DNA of 64,000 nucleotides from Acidobacterium sp. S8 (GTDB lineage Bacteria; Acidobacteriota; Terriglobia; Terriglobales; Acidobacteriaceae), in NCBI RefSeq assembly GCF_009765985.1, contig NZ_LMUM01000022.1, forward strand, positions 1 to 64,000, in the 5' to 3' direction. The notes under the pieces are model-generated. The model worked only from the letters and a program-made list of their open reading frames with translations, did not search any database and was not told the origin of the DNA. Position 1 is the first letter of the stretch, and the number at the start of each line of letters is the position of its first letter. A program made the translations under genes and the position numbers. This document shows, in pieces, positions 29,049 to 38,071 of the stretch.

Positions 29049-31823
29049 ATGCTGACCATCTCCAAACCGCTGTCAGCTTCCCAGGTACGGACGTACCATG
29101 AGCGGGAGTTTGCGTCAGAGCGGCAGAACTATTGGAGCCGCGATCAGCAGGGACATAGTGAATGGCAAGGCAAGCTGGCCGACCAATGGGGTTTATCGGG
29201 CGCGGTTGGCAATGAGCACTTTGCGCGTCTGACCGAAGGCCAGCATCCGCACACGGAAGCGCAGCTTGTTCGTCATCAGGCTTCCAAAACCTACGAGGGA
29301 AAATTCGGCAAGGAAGTGACGAGCGTAGAGCATCGCGCCGGTTGGGATGCTACCTTCTCCGCGCCGAAGTCTGTTTCTCTCACGGCCCTTGTCGGCGGCG
29401 ATGAGCGCGTGCGAGAGGCGCATCGGGAAAGTGTGCGTGTTGCCTTGGCCGAATTGGAGAAGTACACGCAGGCCCGGATCGGCAACGTCCACGCGCCGGA
29501 GACGACAGGCAAATTTGTGGCCGCGACCTTTGAGCACGATACCGCGCGGCCTGTAGATGGTTACGCCGCGCCGCAGCTCCACACCCATGCTGTGATCTTC
29601 AACGTCACCGAACGCGACAACGGACAAACCCGCGCCTTGCAGCCGCAGGAGCTATTCGCGTCGCAGCGTGTCGCTACCAGTTTGTACCGTTCCGAGCTGG
29701 CGATGCGGTTACAGAGGTTGGGCTACGAGCTGGAGCGCGGCAAGCATGGGCAGCCGGAGATCAAGGGGTATACGAAAGAGTATCTGGAGGCCAGCAGCCC
29801 ACGCCGCGAGCAGATCAAAGATCATCTCCGCGAGATGGGGATAGACGGGGCGGGAGCCGCGCAGGTTGCCGCGCACCGGACGCGGGACAGCAAGGAGCTG
29901 CTATCGCCGGGAGAGGTATTAGAGAGGCATCGGAATCTAGCCGCGCAGTATGGACATCAGGCCGACCGGGTTGTGGCCGAAGCGCGTGAACGTGGACAAC
30001 GCCACGTTCACGAACCCGCGCTGAATCGGAGCACAGTGGCCGCGCAACAGGCCGTCACTTATGCCCGCGACCATCTCTTCGAGCGTTCCGCCGTGCTGGA
30101 CCGCCGCGAACTTCTGGAAGCCGCGCTCAATCGAGGTATGGGGGAAACGACGTATGCCCACATCCGGCAGGAGTTCGCACAGCGGACCGCGCGGGGCGAG
30201 TTCCGCACGGTCAATCATGCCGGAGCGGGACAGCAGTACACCACCGCCGCGATGCTTCGCATGGAACGTGAAATCATCACGCGGATGCAGGAAGGCAATC
30301 AGCGCGGGATGGGTGACCCGATGCTGGTTTCTCCGCAAATTCGGATTGCAACAGAGGATCATCACCCGGAGTTGAATAGGTCTCAGCGCGACGCCGTTGA
30401 CCAGGTATTTCTCTCCCGCGAAAAGATGGTGGGGTTGGATGGCGTAGCTGGCGCGGGGAAGACAACGACGCTGACCGTCATCCGTGAAGGAGCGGAGGCA
30501 CAAGGGTACAAGGTCGAAGGTTTCGCGCCTACGTCCCGCGCAGCGCAAAAGCTGGCCGATGCAGGCATGGAAACATCCACGCTGCAAAAACATCTTGCGC
30601 GTGGAGAAAAGCCGGACACCGGAGAACGCCGCCTGTATGTGCTCGATGAATCCTCGCTCGCATCCACCAAACAGATGCACGAGTTTGTGCATCGCCTGCA
30701 TCCGAACGACCGCGTGTTGCTGGTGGGCGACCGGAGACAGCATGAGGCAATCGAAGCTGGGCGACCCTTCGCGCAGCTTCAGGATGCGGGCATGAAAACG
30801 GTAAAGCTCGAAGAGATCGTCCGCCAGAAGAGCCCGGAGTTGAAACAGGTGGTCGAGCATCTTGCGAGGGGCGAAGTGCGCGAGGCGGTGCAAGGCTTGG
30901 AGCAGCAGGGTCGCGTCCATGAGATTCCAGAGCGTGAGAATCGCATCGCTGCGATTGCGACGGAATACGCGAAGTCGCCAGAAGGCACGCTGGTCGTCTC
31001 GCCCGACAATCGCTCTCGCGTGGAGATCAACTTAGCGATTCGCGCCGAGATGCAGGAGCGCGGTCAGGTTAGCAAAGAAGAGCATCCCATTGCGGCGCTT
31101 GTGCCGCGCCAAGACCTCACCGGGCCGGAGCGGACATGGGCCGCGCGGTATGAGTTCAATGATGTAGTGCGCTACGCTCGCGCGTCGAAAGAAACCGGCA
31201 TGGAGCGCGGGGAATACGCGCGGGTCAAGAGCGTTGACGCGGAGAAAAATCTGTTGACGGTGGTGCGGGCCGATGGCTCCGAGCTGACCTATGACCCTCG
31301 ACGGCAGCAGGGCGTTTCTGTTTACCGCGAGGAGCCGCGCAGCTTCGCCGTGGGCGACCGCATCCAGTTCACCGCACCGGCGAATGACTTGAAGATTGCC
31401 AACCGCGAATTAGGGACGGTCGAAGCCATCGGGCAGGACGGGCAGATGCGCTTGAAGCTGAACGGAGGCCGTGACGTGCAACTCGATCCACGCGAGCATC
31501 CGCATCTCGATCACGGTTATGCGGTGACGAGTCATTCCAGCCAGGGGCAGACTGCCGAGCGGGTGTTGATTCACGTCGATACCGAGCTGGCCGCAAAAGA
31601 CTTGCTCAACAGCCGCATGGCTTATGTCGCCGTCTCGCGCGGAGCCGAAGACGCGCAGATATACACCAACGACCGCGCGAAGCTGCCGGAGACATTAGGG
31701 CATGACGTGTCCCACGAGAGCGCCCACGCGCCAGCGATAAAACCGGAGCAATCCATCAAGCCGCCACAGCCAGAAATCGCGCCAGTCATCGAGCACGGCA
31801 TGGGCTTAGGACATAGCCTTTAA
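29049..31823 (+). CDS. MobF-family relaxase-helicase, TrwC/TraI-like
   Basis: Nicks oriT, stays bound to the 5' end and unwinds the plasmid strand for transfer. 924 residues. The relaxase domain has N-terminal Tyr16 and Tyr28 as candidate nucleophiles, HRAGWDATFSAPKSVSLTAL, and the three-His metal site H163 (FEHDTARP), H178 and H180 (PQLHTHAVIFN). The C-terminal SF1 helicase has GVAGAGKTTTL (about 464-474), LYVLDESSLAS, VLLVGDRRQ and the late motif YAVTSHSSQGQTAERVLIHVD. The protein looks complete. It is the last gene before the right end of the element. Confidence 0.96.
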   Translation: MLTISKPLSASQVRTYHEREFASERQNYWSRDQQGHSEWQGKLADQWGLSGAVGNEHFARLTEGQHPHTEAQLVRHQASKTYEGKFGKEVTSVEHRAGWDATFSAPKSVSLTALVGGDERVREAHRESVRVALAELEKYTQARIGNVHAPETTGKFVAATFEHDTARPVDGYAAPQLHTHAVIFNVTERDNGQTRALQPQELFASQRVATSLYRSELAMRLQRLGYELERGKHGQPEIKGYTKEYLEASSPRREQIKDHLREMGIDGAGAAQVAAHRTRDSKELLSPGEVLERHRNLAAQYGHQADRVVAEARERGQRHVHEPALNRSTVAAQQAVTYARDHLFERSAVLDRRELLEAALNRGMGETTYAHIRQEFAQRTARGEFRTVNHAGAGQQYTTAAMLRMEREIITRMQEGNQRGMGDPMLVSPQIRIATEDHHPELNRSQRDAVDQVFLSREKMVGLDGVAGAGKTTTLTVIREGAEAQGYKVEGFAPTSRAAQKLADAGMETSTLQKHLARGEKPDTGERRLYVLDESSLASTKQMHEFVHRLHPNDRVLLVGDRRQHEAIEAGRPFAQLQDAGMKTVKLEEIVRQKSPELKQVVEHLARGEVREAVQGLEQQGRVHEIPERENRIAAIATEYAKSPEGTLVVSPDNRSRVEINLAIRAEMQERGQVSKEEHPIAALVPRQDLTGPERTWAARYEFNDVVRYARASKETGMERGEYARVKSVDAEKNLLTVVRADGSELTYDPRRQQGVSVYREEPRSFAVGDRIQFTAPANDLKIANRELGTVEAIGQDGQMRLKLNGGRDVQLDPREHPHLDHGYAVTSHSSQGQTAERVLIHVDTELAAKDLLNSRMAYVAVSRGAEDAQIYTNDRAKLPETLGHDVSHESAHAPAIKPEQSIKPPQPEIAPVIEHGMGLGHSL

Positions 31824-31964
31824 GCTATGAATCGTCCCTGTAGAATGGTGTCTTGCGTTCGAGAAATGCACAGAAATCGAGAAATCGCCTGCACAGTTCC
31901 TACACAGCCAAAAACAGGCCATTTATCTCTCGATAAATCAGCAATTTCTAAAAATCTACTCACC

Positions 31965-31976
31965 CGCTCAGGATGA
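31965..31976. repeat. proposed right attachment core
   Basis: CGCTCAGGATGA, identical to 4021-4032 at the left end. The bases outside the 12-bp core differ between the ends. It lies 58 bp beyond the last of the three TGCACAG-like motifs. Confidence 0.5.
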
Positions 31977-32086
31977 CAAATGATTGATATTTATGTTTCT
32001 GCTGAGTCTGTTGAAAAACGGCCCGGGGCTGAAGCCCCTCACGTCACGATCTTATTTCACCGGGCAGAAGCCCGGTGCTTCTACCG

Positions 32087-32121
32087 TTTGTGGGGCATGA
32101 CTAAACGCCATGCCCCACAAA
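32087..32121 (-). terminator. 13-bp perfect hairpin downstream of gapA
   Basis: TTTGTGGGGCATG (32087-32099) pairs with CATGCCCCACAAA (32109-32121). It sits 20 bp past the gapA stop. No T run follows on the minus strand, so termination by this hairpin alone is uncertain. Confidence 0.5.
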
Positions 32122-32141
32122 GAATATGCAAGCGATGTAGC

Positions 32142-33146
<1,005 letters not shown>

Positions 33147-33358
33147 CTAAATTTTTCTCCTTATGGTGTTTAGCTTAAAAGGTTTCTGAGTGCGTGCATT
33201 ACGAGGCGCCGCCGGGGACGCCACTCAATACTGATGCTAGCACTGTAGTCAACATCAATAAAGTCTTTGCGGCGAATCAGGAAAATTTATTCGCGTTTTT
33301 TCGGGGTTTTTTCAGCAGAGTTTGCGGCGACCCCGACGGATGTGTTACATCCTCAATC

Positions 33359-34216
33359 ATGCGCGAATGGATGCGCGAACGCATGAGACGACGCTCGAAG
33401 CGTGGACCGAATGATTCGGAGTCCACTGGAAAAATAGGGCAGGAGATTCCTGCCAATCAACCTGCTCCTTTACGACCGACCTATCCTGAGGCTGCGCGTG
33501 CCGCTGCGGAAAAGGCGGAAGAGCCTGTTGCGCACCAGGAAGAAGTGGCTGCGGAACCGATTGGTGTTCTGGCGGATGCTGCCGAGGCGTATGAGCCGGA
33601 GCCATTGCCGGAGACGCTGGAAGCAGCGCCTGACGCCAGGCTTGTGATGGAGACGCAGCCGGAGTCGCCCTCGACTCCGCCACCTGAGCCGCAGGCCGCA
33701 GCCCAGCGCAGCCCGCGGGGATTTGTGGTGCTGACGATTGGACTGCCGGGTTCGGGTAAGACGACCTGGTTCAAACGGCGCGGAGTCACTCCGCTGTCGA
33801 GTGATATGCTCCGCACGATACTTTTTGACGACATTACGGAACAGCGCTACCAGGGGCTGGTGTTCTCGACGCTGCGGTCATTGCTGCGGGCGAGGCTGAT
33901 TGCCAAGATGCCGTGGAATTACGTGGACGCGACGAATCTCTCTCCCCATGAACGGCGGCAGTGGATCAAGATGGCCAAGAGCTTCGGCTATGAAGTGCAG
34001 GCTGTCTTTTTCGATGTTCCGTTTGATGTCTGCATGGAGCGGAATCGCCGCCGCGAGCGCGTGGTGAGCGATGAAGTGATGCAGAAGATGGCTGAGAGAC
34101 TGCGTCCACCGAACTTCAAGGAAGGTTTTTCGAAGATTACGGTGGTGCGCGTGAAGGGGCCGGGGCATCCGGAGACTCCGGTTGAGCCGCCGCCTGTCGC
34201 GGGTGACGAAGCATAA
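33359..34216 (+). CDS. P-loop kinase-like protein (zeta-toxin/Pnkp-type ATPase) with disordered N-terminus
   Basis: 285 residues from ATG 33359; the open frame starts upstream, but the earlier residues are not conserved-looking. The first ~115 residues are rich in Ala, Pro and Glu, start strongly basic (REWMRERMRRRSKRG) and are likely disordered. The C-terminal ~165 residues form an AAA_33 kinase-like domain: FVVLTIGLPGSGKTTWFKRRG (Walker A), SSDMLRTILFDD, WNYVDATNLSPHERRQWIKMAKSFGYEVQAVFFD, MERNRRRERVVSDEVM. This fold phosphorylates small molecules or nucleic acid ends; the substrate is unknown. A strong terminator follows. Confidence 0.75.
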   Translation: MREWMRERMRRRSKRGPNDSESTGKIGQEIPANQPAPLRPTYPEAARAAAEKAEEPVAHQEEVAAEPIGVLADAAEAYEPEPLPETLEAAPDARLVMETQPESPSTPPPEPQAAAQRSPRGFVVLTIGLPGSGKTTWFKRRGVTPLSSDMLRTILFDDITEQRYQGLVFSTLRSLLRARLIAKMPWNYVDATNLSPHERRQWIKMAKSFGYEVQAVFFDVPFDVCMERNRRRERVVSDEVMQKMAERLRPPNFKEGFSKITVVRVKGPGHPETPVEPPPVAGDEA

Positions 34217-34240
34217 CGAAGAAGGATGTGAGATAAAGAG

Positions 34241-34268
34241 AGCCGGGCAGCTTAGCCCGGCTTTTTTG
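34241..34268 (+). terminator. intrinsic terminator
   Basis: AGCCGGGC (34241-34248), loop AGCTTA, GCCCGGCT (34255-34262), followed by a run of T and TGTTTTG. It is placed after the kinase-like gene and before the ABC transporter operon. Confidence 0.9.
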
Positions 34269-34280
34269 TTTTGAATAAAC

Positions 34281-35027
34281 ATGGCGACAGCGATTGAATT
34301 CCGGGATGTAAGTTTGCAGGCTCCTGATGGACGGCTGCTGCTGGATGGCGTCAATTTGCGGCTGGAAGAAGGCACGACGACGGCGGTGCTGGGGCGCAGC
34401 GGATCGGGGAAGACGACGCTGCTGCGGCTGGTGAATCGGATGGCCGATCCGAGCGGCGGGACAGTTTTTATTCGCGGGAAAGAGTGCGAGCAGCATAATC
34501 CGATTCAGTTGCGGCGCGGCATGGGATACGTGATTCAGGAGACGGGACTGTTTCCGCATTTCACGGTGGCGCGGAACGTTGGGATGGTGCCAGAGCTGAA
34601 TGGCAAGCGCATTGACGAGGCGAGAATTGGGAAATTGCTGGAGCAGGTGGGGCTGGGTGCTGGGCAGTTCTCGCAGCGTTATCCGCATCAGCTTTCCGGA
34701 GGGCAGCGGCAGCGCGTGGGACTTGCACGAGCACTGGCGGCCGATCCGCCGATTCTGCTGATGGACGAGCCGTTTGGAGCACTCGATCCGCTGACGCGCG
34801 CGGAGATGCAGGATATGCTGCGGGCGCTGCTGGAGCGACTGAAAAAAACAGTGCTGCTGGTGACGCATGATCTGGATGAGGCGCTCTATCTGGCGTCGCG
34901 CATTGTGCTGCTGGAGGGCGGCAAGATGGTGACGGATGTGGCGGCGGAGGATTTTCTGAAGTCCGAGATTCCCGCAGTGAAGGCGTATGCGGAGGCTTTT
35001 CATCGCAGCCAAAAGGAGCCGCAGTGA
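34281..35027 (+). CDS. osmoprotectant ABC transporter ATP-binding protein (OpuCA/OsmV-like)
   Basis: Powers uptake of quaternary ammonium osmoprotectants such as glycine betaine or choline. 248 residues with Walker A GRSGSGKTTLLRL, the Q-loop in VIQETGLFPHFTV (the 'IQ(E/D)xGLFPH' wording is typical of this subfamily), signature LSGGQRQRVGLARAL, Walker B ILLMDEPFGALDPLTR and switch His VTHDLDEAL. It lacks the C-terminal CBS domains of Bacillus OpuCA. The stop overlaps the permease start by 4 bp. Confidence 0.92.
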   Translation: MATAIEFRDVSLQAPDGRLLLDGVNLRLEEGTTTAVLGRSGSGKTTLLRLVNRMADPSGGTVFIRGKECEQHNPIQLRRGMGYVIQETGLFPHFTVARNVGMVPELNGKRIDEARIGKLLEQVGLGAGQFSQRYPHQLSGGQRQRVGLARALAADPPILLMDEPFGALDPLTRAEMQDMLRALLERLKKTVLLVTHDLDEALYLASRIVLLEGGKMVTDVAAEDFLKSEIPAVKAYAEAFHRSQKEPQ

Positions 35028-35671
35028 TGATCTCCGGCTTTCTGGCGCAGCATGCGGATGAGATTCGCACGCAGACCCTGGAACATGTCTGGCTTACGGG
35101 CGCGGCGATGCTTTTTGCGTCTGCGATTGGAATTCCGGTGGGCATCTGGCTGACGCGCCACTCGCGATGGGCGAAGCCGGTGCTGGGGTTTGTGAATGTG
35201 ATCCAGACGATTCCGAGCCTTGCGATGTTTGGTTTTCTTTTACCGCTGCCGTGGTTGGGTGATCGCGCGGCGCGCATCGCTATCGTCGCGCTCGTAGGCT
35301 ATGCGCTGCTGCCGATTATTCGCAATACGTATGCAGGGATTCATGGGGTGGATCGCACGCTCTCGGAGGTGGCCCGGGCGTTGGGCATGACGGACATGCA
35401 GAGGCTCTTCAAAGTCGAGCTGCCGCTGGCTGCCGGCGTGATTCTTGCGGGACTGCGCACGGCGACGGTGATCTGCGTTGGAGTTGCGACGATTGCTGCT
35501 GCTGTGGGCGCGGGCGGGTTGGGCGAGTTTATTTTTCGCGGCGTGGCTTCGGTGGATAACCGCCTGGTGCTGGCTGGGGCGATTCCGGCGGCTTTGCTGG
35601 CACTCGGAGCGGATGGGGTGCTTGGATTGATCGAGCGATGGGTGCGGGTGCCGGGAGCTGCGCGGCAATGA
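35024..35671 (+). CDS. osmoprotectant ABC transporter permease (OpuCB/OsmW-like)
   Basis: The integral membrane subunit, 215 residues with five or six hydrophobic segments. After HADEIRTQTLEHVWLTGAAMLFASAIGIPVGIWL comes VNVIQTIPSLAMFGFLLPL, a hallmark of the betaine/choline permeases. The coupling-helix EAA-like loop is RTLSEVARALGMTDMQRLFKVELPLAAGVILAGLRTATV, followed by GVATIAAAVGAGGLGEFIFRGVA. It overlaps both neighbours by 4 bp. Only one permease gene is present, as in many OpuC-type systems of this phylum. Confidence 0.93.
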   Translation: MMISGFLAQHADEIRTQTLEHVWLTGAAMLFASAIGIPVGIWLTRHSRWAKPVLGFVNVIQTIPSLAMFGFLLPLPWLGDRAARIAIVALVGYALLPIIRNTYAGIHGVDRTLSEVARALGMTDMQRLFKVELPLAAGVILAGLRTATVICVGVATIAAAVGAGGLGEFIFRGVASVDNRLVLAGAIPAALLALGADGVLGLIERWVRVPGAARQ

Positions 35672-36600
35672 ACTTGAACCGCTCTGGGAAGGATCCCAGG
35701 TTAGCTTCGCGAACCTGGGGCACCCGGCTTTTTGTTTTGCCTGTGGTATTGCTGTGTCTTGCGTTGATCAGCTGCGGGCCGCCGCGGCCGGATTATCCAG
35801 TCATTGGGGCGAAGAATTTTACCGAGCAGGTAGTGCTGGGAGAGTTGCTGGCGCAACATATCGAAGCGAAGACAGGGATGAAGGTGGAGCGGCGCTTTTA
35901 TCTTGCCGGCAGTTACATTTGCCATCAGGCGCTGATCTCAGGCCGTATCGATGCTTATGTGGAATATACCGGTACGGCACTGACGGCGATTCTGAAGCAG
36001 CCGATCGATCGAAATCCGGAGTCGAGTTTAAAGACGGTACGGGATTTGTACCAGCAGCGGTTTCATATTGCGGTGACTGAGCCGCTGGGATTCGAGAATA
36101 CCTTCGCCATGATTATTCGCGGAGATGATGCGTCCCGACTGCATGTGAACTCGCTGAGTGAGGCGGCGCAGTTTACTCCGCAATGGCGGCTGGGCGTGGG
36201 ATATGAGTTTGAACAACGTCCCGATGGCTTACCGGGATTAAGCACGACTTATGGCCTGCGATTCAAGGAACCGCCTCGCACGATGGACCTGGGGCTTCTT
36301 TATCGCGCTATCAATGCCCGGCAGGTGGATATGATTGCGGGGAATTCGACCGATGGCCCGATTGCTGCGTTTGGGTTGAAGGTGCTGGCGGACGACAAGC
36401 ATTATTTTCCGCCGTACCAGGCGGTGCCGCTGGTGCGTGAAGAGGCGCTGAAGCGCTGGCCGGCCATGCGCGGAGCGCTTGCCGATCTTCAAGGTAAAGT
36501 ATCAGCAGATGACATGCGTGCTATGAATGAGGCGGTCGATGGCGAACACCGCGATCCGGCCCAGGTGGTGCGCGAATATCGAGAGAGAAAAGGGCTTTGA
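35668..36600 (+). CDS. osmoprotectant-binding lipoprotein (OpuCC/OsmX-like)
   Basis: 310 residues from ATG 35668, which overlaps the permease TGA. The hydrophobic stretch RLFVLPVVLLCLALISCG gives a lipobox (LISC) for lipid anchoring. The mature part starts YPVIGAKNFTEQVVLGELLAQHIEAKTGMKVERRF, a typical OpuAC-type domain, and has ALISGRIDAYVEYTGTALTAIL and QVDMIAGNSTDGPIAAFGLKVL. The codons just after the start contain a GGGGCACCC-type palindrome (35695-35727) followed by T runs; this part of the signal peptide seems to have arisen from a repeat. It lies 0 bp from the next gene. Confidence 0.92.
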   Translation: MNLNRSGKDPRLASRTWGTRLFVLPVVLLCLALISCGPPRPDYPVIGAKNFTEQVVLGELLAQHIEAKTGMKVERRFYLAGSYICHQALISGRIDAYVEYTGTALTAILKQPIDRNPESSLKTVRDLYQQRFHIAVTEPLGFENTFAMIIRGDDASRLHVNSLSEAAQFTPQWRLGVGYEFEQRPDGLPGLSTTYGLRFKEPPRTMDLGLLYRAINARQVDMIAGNSTDGPIAAFGLKVLADDKHYFPPYQAVPLVREEALKRWPAMRGALADLQGKVSADDMRAMNEAVDGEHRDPAQVVREYRERKGL

Positions 36601-37131
36601 ATGAGTGAAGTGAAAGTAGCTGCAGCGCAACAGCCGGAGCCATGGCTTCGTGGGACATCGACGGAAGTGAGCAGCGTGGGACGCGGCGTTTTGCATGCGT
36701 TGGAGCTGGCGCACGAGGACGTTTATCGCTGGTGCGATCCGTTGGCTGATGATGATTTCCATGCGCGGCCGTTCGATTTGCCTTCGATTGCGTTTCAGCT
36801 GAAGCACATGGTTCGCAGTCTCGACCGGCTGTTGACGTATGCGGAAGGGAATCAGCTCTCAGGCGAGCAGATTGCTCTGCTCAAGAGCGAGATGGATGCT
36901 GTGGGCAGCAGGGAAGAGATCTTCGCTGAGTTGGATCAGGGGCTGGAGCTGTCTGCGCGGCGGGTACGTGCGCTGTCGGCTGGTGATTTAGAGCAGCCTC
37001 GGTTTGTAGGGAAGAAGCAGCTGCCTACCAGCGTTGGTGGATTGCTGGTGCATGTCGCCGATCATACACAGCGGCATGTGGGGCAGGCGGTGACTACGGC
37101 TAAGGTGTTGCTGGCTGGTAAATCTTTGTAA
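36601..37131 (+). CDS. DinB/YfiT-like four-helix protein
   Basis: 176 residues. LHALELAHEDVYRWCDPLADDDFHARPF, PSIAFQLKHMVRSLDRLLTYAEG and GGLLVHVADHTQRHVGQAVTTAKVLL give the DinB pattern with metal-binding His residues (H in LKHM, and the C-terminal DHTQRH). Members bind metal and several transfer thiols such as bacillithiol; a bshA gene in this window makes that link possible but unproven. The start follows the transporter stop directly, so it is co-transcribed with it. Confidence 0.8.
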   Translation: MSEVKVAAAQQPEPWLRGTSTEVSSVGRGVLHALELAHEDVYRWCDPLADDDFHARPFDLPSIAFQLKHMVRSLDRLLTYAEGNQLSGEQIALLKSEMDAVGSREEIFAELDQGLELSARRVRALSAGDLEQPRFVGKKQLPTSVGGLLVHVADHTQRHVGQAVTTAKVLLAGKSL

Positions 37132-37353
37132 CGCGCGGAGGAGGGTCGTGGTTGAGCCTCCACTGTGGTTCTTCATCGCTAGAGTTACGACAATGGCACC
37201 TGACGGCGCGGCTGGCGGGATTGCGATGATATACTCGACCCGCTGGCTGACTGTTCTCAATATAGTTTTAGATGGATTCACGCAAGACGCACTTTTTGAA
37301 CTCCTTTCCCCCTGATCTCGATTGCAGCATTTTTTTGTAGTTCACATCTTCGA

Positions 37354-38001
37354 GTGATTAAAAGGTCAAGAGTGATTCGCTGCGTAATTGCGGACGACCA
37401 TATTTTAGTGCGGCAAGCGTTACTTCATACGCTTGCCAAAGATGGCGATATCCAGTTTGTCGGTGCCTTTAATGACGCCGGACAAGCGGCAGAATGTGCG
37501 ATCCGGCAGAGAGCCGATCTCTTGATTCTGGATGTCGCGATGCCCGGATCTTCTCCGTTTGACGCATCCCGCCTAGCCAAAAAGTCTATTCCAAATCTTA
37601 AGGTCATCTTTCTAAGTGGATACGACGATGACATTTATATTCGCCGAGCGATTGAAGCTGGGGCTCACGCTTATGTTCTCAAATCGAGCGACGCGCAGGA
37701 ACTGAGAATCGCGATTGAAAAAGCGTGCCGGGGAGAAAAATATATCCCGATGGCATATCGCTTTTTTAACCGGCCGATGGAAGAATCCGATTTCGATTCC
37801 CTGACGGCCCGGGAGCGTGAAGTTCTCAAGCTTCTGGCGCAAGGCAAAACCGTGAAAGACGTTGCAGTGATATTAGGATTGAGTGGAAAAACGGTAGACG
37901 CCCATAAAAGTAACCTGATGCGAAAGCTGGATCTGCATAACAAAGCGGAGATCGTACATTACGCTATCGCGCACAAAGTTATTCTTGTGAACGTTGTGTA
38001 G
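37354..38001 (+). CDS. NarL/FixJ-type response regulator
   Basis: 215 residues from a GTG; a second GTG at 37372 is also possible. The receiver domain (VIADDHILVRQALLHTLAKD) has the phospho-acceptor Asp in LLILDVAMPG, the Ser/Thr switch in VIFLSGYDDD and Lys in YVLKSSDA. The C-terminal LuxR HTH is LTAREREVLKLLAQGKTVKDVAVILGLSGKTVDAHKSNLMRKLDLHNKAEIVHYAI. No kinase gene adjoins it, so it is an orphan regulator. The 220 bp before it show no other gene. Confidence 0.95.
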   Translation: MIKRSRVIRCVIADDHILVRQALLHTLAKDGDIQFVGAFNDAGQAAECAIRQRADLLILDVAMPGSSPFDASRLAKKSIPNLKVIFLSGYDDDIYIRRAIEAGAHAYVLKSSDAQELRIAIEKACRGEKYIPMAYRFFNRPMEESDFDSLTAREREVLKLLAQGKTVKDVAVILGLSGKTVDAHKSNLMRKLDLHNKAEIVHYAIAHKVILVNVV

Positions 38002-38071
38002 TTCCACTCCTGTTGCCAGGAAGAAGTATCAGCCTTCTAAGCCCTATACTACCTCCCTTTTTCGTTCCGAT

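Larger units (their letters stand above)
31824..32141. other. right end of the element and adjoining chromosomal repeats
   Basis: No gene. 31867-31907 holds three TGCACAG-like motifs. The proposed attachment core follows at 31965-31976. Chromosomal sequence then carries three hairpins: CGGGGC/GCCCC near 32020, CCGGGC/GCCCGG near 32060 and the 13-bp stem at 32087-32121. Confidence 0.6.

Noticed and set aside
29937-30920. A 327-residue minus-strand ORF.
   Set aside because: Antisense to the relaxase-helicase; the relaxase has all motifs and this has none.
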